Under the pieces are notes generated by a model. It saw nothing but the letters and a program-made list of their open reading frames with translations. It ran no database searches and was not told the DNA's origin. Positions 6,201-9,468 of a DNA stretch of 9,468 nucleotides are shown here, in pieces. Position numbers and translations under genes: made by a program. Positions within the stretch are counted from its first letter, which is position 1. Every line of letters starts with the position of its first letter. Source of the stretch: Armatimonadota bacterium (GTDB taxonomy: Bacteria; Armatimonadota; Zipacnadia; Zipacnadales; UBA11051); NCBI GenBank assembly GCA_030612305.1, contig JAUWOG010000055.1, positions 1 through 9,468 of the forward strand, in the 5' to 3' direction.

Positions 6201-6516
6201 GCCGAGGCTTTCGAGTGTGGTCTCGGTGCTGGGCACGGTGGCACGGCCGGGGGCGCTGCGCTACCAGGAGGGCAAGACCTGGTGGGACTACATACAGATG
6301 GCCGGAGGACCCGCCGGCGATGCGATGATCCAGCGCATCGTGATCATCCGGGCCAACGGCCAGGTTGAGCTGGCGCAGACGGCCAAGGATGTCCGGCCCG
6401 GGGATGTCATCCTGGTGCCCTCACAGTACCAGGTGCGCACGATTCAGAAAGATAAGACCTGGGCGCGTGTGATGAAGACGTTGATCGGTATTGCAGCGGC
6501 GATATTGGCGTTTTGA
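3256..6516 (+). CDS. Very large polysaccharide export protein with three export-domain-like units and about seven SLBB domains
   Basis: 1086 residues, against roughly 380 for Wza of E. coli. Residues 1-22 form a signal peptide (hydrophobic 5-19, probable cleavage after CPA at 20-22). C20 is preceded by GSV, which is a poor lipobox. Units resembling the polysaccharide export domain occur at about 53-124 (IIKPRDVLDVVLW at its start), 149-222 (VRPADGIVVRCW) and 305-381 (DYLLGPGDELAIRSW). SLBB-type units follow at about 383-463, 465-545, 551-634, 643-726, 734-815, 821-982 and 986-1057. They are recognisable by recurring G-x-V-x-x-P-G/A-x-Y strands, a helix, an A-G-G-P/L turn and a closing GD-x-I/V-x-V-x-P strand. 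Unit 6 carries a 70- to 80-residue insert. The last 15 residues (1072-1086) are hydrophobic. The family forms the outer-membrane and periplasmic channel for capsule or exopolysaccharide. It precedes a chain-length regulator by 110 bp on the same strand, as expected for partner proteins. Start fixed by AGGGGAG at 3241. Confidence 0.9.
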   Translation: MRTIMAVIVVPALLWLGSVCPAQVTTGQETAQPPVGAEASIHWADLPAAMLDYIIKPRDVLDVVLWRAKDILVNSRVTVSDAGTITLPQIGELVVGGKTVEGARHILRGAYQPLYPGATLLVMVGGVGEGAQLLAPEQVSDVRAVIPDRLVRPADGIVVRCWSGDKEFVHMATIISAEGTMALPPFGTIQATQFTIGQLQDYLSKRYQVIYSRSAVEVRLLSVEDMALWGKYIEGPAQIAPEALYPPDVDAGVFFAALPRFGLSLFERAAKEEAVARYTRSLPPRPSGLRAGAVELLASVPVPSDYLLGPGDELAIRSWTGAIEHYADTAVVSQEGTVYIELLGELAAGGVTLAEFRQIIRQRFAGFYQDAQVTVTMARIRTIDVYLTGDVHRPGRYTLTGTATVFSALYGAGGPSEIGSLRNIMLLRGKEAARQIDLYEYLLAGERGADAALEPGDTIFVRPMRDVIGIAGQVRRPARYETAPDTSLAKAIEMSGALQAAGYAPNVEVWRVARHANRHVINVDLEEAGDKFMLQDGDLVLVRPVVERPANAVELIGAVKRPGIYEVGEKGLTLSELLNRAQGPEDTAYVEQGSVWRLNEDNVYEMHSFNVKLAMAGDAQHSFGLMANDKVFVYEKEEVLQPQQVIASGSVGNPGMFTWVAGMRVSDLLLQARGALPNAYVERAELLRIRPDKRPQLIAVSLAAILAGDKAADTVLQAGDRLTVYDRLEREDAATISVSGFVNKPAEYPLYEGLRVSDAIYLAGGLRPEAADTVTYSKGNSTNETETLRLRLSRNGKEFVVEPDITLGDYDHVAVQGSGEIIVKPRVAAIEGRVKKPGVYTLRYTEEEPETVYKLLQKAGGPAEDANPNGIIVYRQLQAMVPERQSSNVADVMRTFNREISWKTTDPRMLTQTDKEGAVGGQIGAQLASVFGEGSAISIVTPPRPLDVNQWAQAIPVDGQALIRTKGQEGDVELEDGDIVVVPRLSSVVSVLGTVARPGALRYQEGKTWWDYIQMAGGPAGDAMIQRIVIIRANGQVELAQTAKDVRPGDVILVPSQYQVRTIQKDKTWARVMKTLIGIAAAILAF

Positions 6517-6530
6517 CGGGCGCAATCTCG

Positions 6531-6568
6531 GCTGCGCCAAGCTTGCATCGGGAGTTTGCTGCGCAAGC
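6531..6568 (+). repeat. Near-duplicate and inverted repeat in the exporter/co-polymerase gap
   Basis: GCTGCGCCAAGC (6531-6542) and GCTGCGCAAGC (6558-6568) are direct repeats differing by one base. GCTTGC (6541-6546) is also complementary to GCAAGC (6563-6568). The segment lies just left of repeat copy B and may be part of the same element. Confidence 0.35.
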
Positions 6569-6596
6569 GGCGGCAGGCTGGGAGCCTGCCCCACGG
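6568..6596 (+). repeat. Dispersed intergenic repeat, copy B, with perfect hairpin
   Basis: Second copy of the repeat at 773-801 (23 of 29 identical). It contains GGCAGGCT-GGG-AGCCTGCC (6572-6590), an eight-base-pair stem with a three-base loop. The following sequence is CCACGGAAC, with no T-run, so a classic Rho-independent terminator is unlikely. The hairpin could still attenuate transcription or protect mRNA between the exporter and co-polymerase genes. A TATAAC at 6600-6605 has no matching -35. Confidence 0.55.
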
Positions 6597-6626
6597 AACT
6601 ATAACCAATACGAGAGATAGCGAATT

Positions 6627-8090
6627 ATGCCTGAGCAGGAACCAGATACGGCTGCATCGTATGGCTCGCTCTCCGGCTATGCGCAGGTCGTGCGGGAGCA
6701 ACTGAAGATGGTGCTGTGGCTGGCCGCGATCGTGCTGGTCGCAAACCTCGCGTTCAACCTGCTGGTGCGGCCTCGCATCTACACGGCGAAGACGACGCTG
6801 GTCACGACCGGCAGCACGCCTGCGAGCGGCCTGCTGTCGGGTCTGCGCGCGGCCCCGCCCATGGGGCGGGGCTCGGAATTTGTGCTGCCGATGCTGGAGG
6901 TCTCCTCGACTGCCCAGCTCTGCTCGCAGATCGTGCGCAGTGAGTCGGTGCGGCGAGGGCTCGTCCATAAGCATGGCCTGCAGGACGTGCTCGACACCGA
7001 GCACCCGGAAGACGCGGTGGAGGAGCTGGGGGAGCTGACCGACGTCGAGGTGCAGATGCCTAATATCGTGCGTGTCACGGTGAATCTACCGGCCGGACCG
7101 CTGGGCATCCCCGGTGAGAAGAACGACCGCATCGCGCGGGAAACGGCGGCAGTGACGGAGAGCTATGTCAGCGAGCTGCAGCAGCGGCTGAGCGGGTTCC
7201 AATTGTCTTCGGCGAAACGACGGCGGGTGTTTCTGGAGCAGAAGAAGGCCGAGGTGAAGGAACAGTTGGAGGCAGCGGAGCTGGAGCTGGCGGACTGGCA
7301 GGCGGCCAATCAGCTCATCGCGCTCGATGAGGTGGCGCAACTGGTAGGCAAGCAACTCATGGACCTGCAGAGCGCAGTGGAAGAGACGCAGATACTGCGG
7401 GCCGCGGCTCGCCACCAGATCGCGGAGGCCCGCAGGCTCGCCGGCATCGAGCCCGAGCTCGTCACCGGCTCGGAGCAGAAAGCCGCCGACCCGGCAATCA
7501 GGGCGCTGCGTGAAGATATGGTCAAGCTCCAGCAGACACTGGCGACCGCCAGGTTCGTGCAGATGAAAACCGATGCGCATCCGGATGTGCAACGGCTCAA
7601 TGTGGAACTGGCGACGATCGAGGAGAAGCTGGCCGAGGCCGAGGCGAAAGAGCTGCGGACGGCACAGGCGACGCTGCAAGCCAACCCGGTGCGGATGAAC
7701 CTGCTGGCGCAGATAGCGACGCTGAAAGTCGAGGCCGAGGCGGAGGATGCCAAGGCAAAAGGGTTTGCGGGAGCGCTGGCGCGGGTCGAGGAGAGCATCG
7801 CCGGATTGTCGGTGCAGGAACTCGAGTACGGGCAGAAGCTGCGGGCGGCGAAAGTCAAGGAAAGCGTCTATGAGGCGGTGGTCGAGCAGTATGAGGCGGC
7901 GCTGATCGCCGAGCAGGCCGAGGAGCCAAGTTTCCATGTGCTCGACCCGGCCATCGTCCCGCATAAGGCGAGCAGTCCGAAGGTGGTGCCGTCGGCGGTA
8001 ATCGCGGTGATGCTGGCGCTGCTGCTGGGGGTTACGGTGGCGCTGCTGCGAGGGGCGACGGAGCCACGGACGACGTCCGAAGGCGAATGA
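6627..8090 (+). CDS. Wzz-type polysaccharide co-polymerase / chain-length determinant, kinase-free
   Basis: 487 residues with the classic topology: a short cytoplasmic N-terminus, TM1 at about 28-47, a large periplasmic region and TM2 at about 454-475. The Wzz-like start (SGYAQVVREQLKMVLWLAAI, 16-35) is followed by strands carrying TAKTTLVTTG (53-62). Long heptad-rich helices at about 185-270, 290-345 and 360-430 are probable coiled coils, with DAHPDVQRLN at 316-325 between helical stretches. The Pro-rich segment VLDPAIVPHKASSPKVVPSA (438-457) leads into TM2, as usual in this family. Nothing resembling Walker A/B or a Tyr-rich tail follows TM2 (only about twelve residues), so no BY-kinase is fused. 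These proteins oligomerise in the inner membrane, set chain length and contact the outer-membrane exporter. The start has only a weak GAGAGA nine bases upstream. Its stop overlaps the next gene in ATGA. Confidence 0.9.
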   Translation: MPEQEPDTAASYGSLSGYAQVVREQLKMVLWLAAIVLVANLAFNLLVRPRIYTAKTTLVTTGSTPASGLLSGLRAAPPMGRGSEFVLPMLEVSSTAQLCSQIVRSESVRRGLVHKHGLQDVLDTEHPEDAVEELGELTDVEVQMPNIVRVTVNLPAGPLGIPGEKNDRIARETAAVTESYVSELQQRLSGFQLSSAKRRRVFLEQKKAEVKEQLEAAELELADWQAANQLIALDEVAQLVGKQLMDLQSAVEETQILRAAARHQIAEARRLAGIEPELVTGSEQKAADPAIRALREDMVKLQQTLATARFVQMKTDAHPDVQRLNVELATIEEKLAEAEAKELRTAQATLQANPVRMNLLAQIATLKVEAEAEDAKAKGFAGALARVEESIAGLSVQELEYGQKLRAAKVKESVYEAVVEQYEAALIAEQAEEPSFHVLDPAIVPHKASSPKVVPSAVIAVMLALLLGVTVALLRGATEPRTTSEGE

Positions 8091-9468
8091 GCCAACGGCA
8101 TAGGGCAGAGGCCGGCGCGGCACAGGTCCGCGCCCTACAGAACGACAAGCGTCAACGACAACGGCCTGCGGCACTCATGGCTGCGGCAGCAGTCGGCGCA
8201 CTCGGAGCCGGCGTCTGGGTCGCAGGCGCTGATAACCCCTGGGCAGTCGGCCTCATCGCACTCATCGCCGCGCTCTGCGTGGCGCAAGCTCTCGGCATTG
8301 TCCTCAAGGACGGCGACATCTTCGCCCCGCCGGCGCTCTTCATGGCCTTCACTGGCATCTTCTACATCATCCGGCCGCTGGCGATACTCAACGGCGCGCC
8401 TACCGTCGTCCAGAGCTACTCTCAAGCCGACATGTGCGTCGCCCTAGTGATGGTGATACTCTCGACGGCGTGCTTCTACGCCGGCTACTGGCTACCCCTC
8501 GGCAGACCGCTTGCGGCAAAGCTGCCGGTCGGATCGCCGTACTGGTCGCGGACGCGGACCTATGTCCTGGCGGCGGCAGTCCTGCTGCTCTCATGCCTGG
8601 CCTGGTGGCTGTTTCTGCGGCACGTGGGCGGGTGGCTATACTGGATGCTGAACCTCCATTACGGCGTCCACCACCTGCGCGCAGGCGTCGGCCACCTGTA
8701 TGTGCTGTCTTCGTTCGGCGGACTGGCGTTCATCGTTCTGTACGCCTATACGCTGAGGTGGAAGAGCAGCCCTGTGCCTCTCTACGCGACCGCTATTGTC
8801 AGCCTGCCCATATTGCTGAGCCTTGGCGAGCGGGGGATGTTCATCGTCTGGGTGCTGATGGCTTTCGCGCTGTACCATTACCTGGGGAGGCGCCTGAGCT
8901 GGCAGCGGGCGGCGCTGTATGTCGTGCCGCTCGTCGTGGTCTTCCTGGCCATCGGGATCTGGCGCGAGCAGACCACCGGGGCTGCAACCGGATCGCTGCT
9001 TGCGCGGCAAAGCGCGGCGCTTCAGGGCAGTCTCACGTCCTTCGACATGCTGCTCCATATTGTACACAGCACGCCCGCCGAGTTGGACTACCAGTGGGGC
9101 CGCTTCATACCTGCTTTCATCACCACGCCGGTGCCGCGTGCGGTATTCGCCGACAAGCTCGACACCATCGCCCTGTATGTCAATGAGCACCTGTTCGGCG
9201 AGCGGCGCGGGGGGACACTGGCGCTGTCGTTGCCGGGCGAGGGCTTCGTGAATGCCGGGCTGCTCGGTGTCGCGCTGTGGGGGCTGCTGCTCGGCGGCTT
9301 GAGCCGGACCGCCTATGAGTACCTCCACCTCTACCGGCATAATCTCTCGGCGGTGCTGCTGTATGCGCTGTGGGTGGCGCTGCTGATCGGGTTCTTCCGG
9401 GGCGGGCTTACGGACTTCCCGGCGGCGATGGCAGTTGTGCGCTTCGCATTCATGGCCGGCATCATCTG
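8087..9468 (+). CDS. Oligosaccharide repeat-unit polymerase (Wzy-like), C-terminus cut by window edge
   Basis: ATG 8087 overlaps the co-polymerase stop as ATGA and opens 460 codons without a stop to the right edge. The N-terminus (1-30) is basic and polar. About ten hydrophobic segments follow (roughly 31-47, 52-72, 81-100, 115-135, 158-178, 208-222, 231-247, 249-266, 274-291, 389-405, 422-440). Polymerase-like features are GERGMFIVW at 247-255, TPVPRAVFADKLDT at 347-360 (the PRxxxxDK loop motif), PGEGFVNAGLLGV at 383-395 and FFRGGLTD at 436-443. The long stretch at 292-388 would be the periplasmic catalytic loop. The family joins undecaprenyl-diphosphate-linked repeat units in Wzx/Wzy pathways, matching the co-polymerase and exporter upstream. 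The start is uncertain: 8087 is translationally coupled, but the first codons coincide with a palindrome, and an in-frame ATG at 8177 would remove the polar tail. Confidence 0.82.
   Translation, partial: MSQRHRAEAGAAQVRALQNDKRQRQRPAALMAAAAVGALGAGVWVAGADNPWAVGLIALIAALCVAQALGIVLKDGDIFAPPALFMAFTGIFYIIRPLAILNGAPTVVQSYSQADMCVALVMVILSTACFYAGYWLPLGRPLAAKLPVGSPYWSRTRTYVLAAAVLLLSCLAWWLFLRHVGGWLYWMLNLHYGVHHLRAGVGHLYVLSSFGGLAFIVLYAYTLRWKSSPVPLYATAIVSLPILLSLGERGMFIVWVLMAFALYHYLGRRLSWQRAALYVVPLVVVFLAIGIWREQTTGAATGSLLARQSAALQGSLTSFDMLLHIVHSTPAELDYQWGRFIPAFITTPVPRAVFADKLDTIALYVNEHLFGERRGGTLALSLPGEGFVNAGLLGVALWGLLLGGLSRTAYEYLHLYRHNLSAVLLYALWVALLIGFFRGGLTDFPAAMAVVRFAFMAGII
8101..8137. repeat. Nested palindrome at the 5' end of the polymerase gene
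   Basis: GGCGCGG (8114-8120) pairs perfectly with CCGCGCC (8128-8134) around CACAGGT. Alternatively, the outer TAGGG (8101-8105) can pair with CCCTA (8133-8137). It looks like the GC-rich palindromes found in the intergenic gaps, yet here it lies inside codons 5-17 of the polymerase. It could be a repeat that has entered the gene start, or an mRNA structure controlling coupled translation. Confidence 0.5.

Noticed and set aside
6572..6590. Intrinsic terminator after the export gene
   Set aside because: Stem is strong but followed by CCACGGAAC with no T-run.
7086..8174. 362-codon minus-strand open frame
   Set aside because: Antisense shadow of the co-polymerase; low-complexity Arg/Leu/Gln composition and no recognisable motif.
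8434..9186. 250-codon plus-strand frame
   Set aside because: Out of frame with the Wzy-like polymerase; Arg/Ala/Pro-rich and without hydrophobic segments, whereas the 8087 frame gives a coherent membrane protein.
8636..9340. 234-codon minus-strand frame
   Set aside because: Gln/Arg-rich antisense shadow of the polymerase gene.

Overview
The window looks like the edge of an exopolysaccharide or surface-polysaccharide export locus in a high-GC, probably Gram-negative (diderm) bacterium. The diderm inference rests on a Wza-type polysaccharide exporter with a signal peptide and many SLBB domains, next to an inner-membrane chain-length regulator. The lineage cannot be fixed from sequence alone. 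The dispersed intergenic palindromes and the very large SLBB protein would fit an environmental phylum, but that is a guess.

Layout. The minus strand (positions 2925 down to 1) carries three genes. First is an O-antigen ligase/polymerase-like membrane protein (Wzy_C superfamily). Next is a short prepilin peptidase (A24 family, CpaA/TadV-like). Last is a membrane-anchored endonuclease/exonuclease/phosphatase (EEP) protein that starts with TTG and runs off the left edge. The plus strand (3256 to the right edge) carries a 1086-residue polysaccharide export protein with three export-domain-like units and about seven SLBB domains. It is followed by a Wzz-type polysaccharide co-polymerase without a kinase domain, and then, in an ATGA overlap, by a multi-pass oligosaccharide repeat-unit polymerase (Wzy-like) that is open at the right edge.

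The divergent region (2926-3255) holds an exact 18-bp-period array of four hairpins, an extended -10 promoter candidate with an overlapping inverted repeat, a nested inverted repeat, and a doubtful 59-codon ORF that ends in an ATGA overlap with the export gene. Other intergenic gaps contain two diverged copies of one dispersed repeat and several perfect palindromes.

How the parts fit (inference from families). The Wzy-like protein would polymerise undecaprenyl-linked repeat units at the periplasmic face. The Wzz-like protein would set chain length and contact the exporter. The SLBB protein would carry polymer across the periplasm and outer membrane. The divergent ligase-like protein could transfer or polymerise glycans onto an acceptor. 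No glycosyltransferase or flippase is visible here; they would be expected to the right. I see no clearly new system. The most unusual items are the oversized exporter and the hairpin array in the ligase leader.
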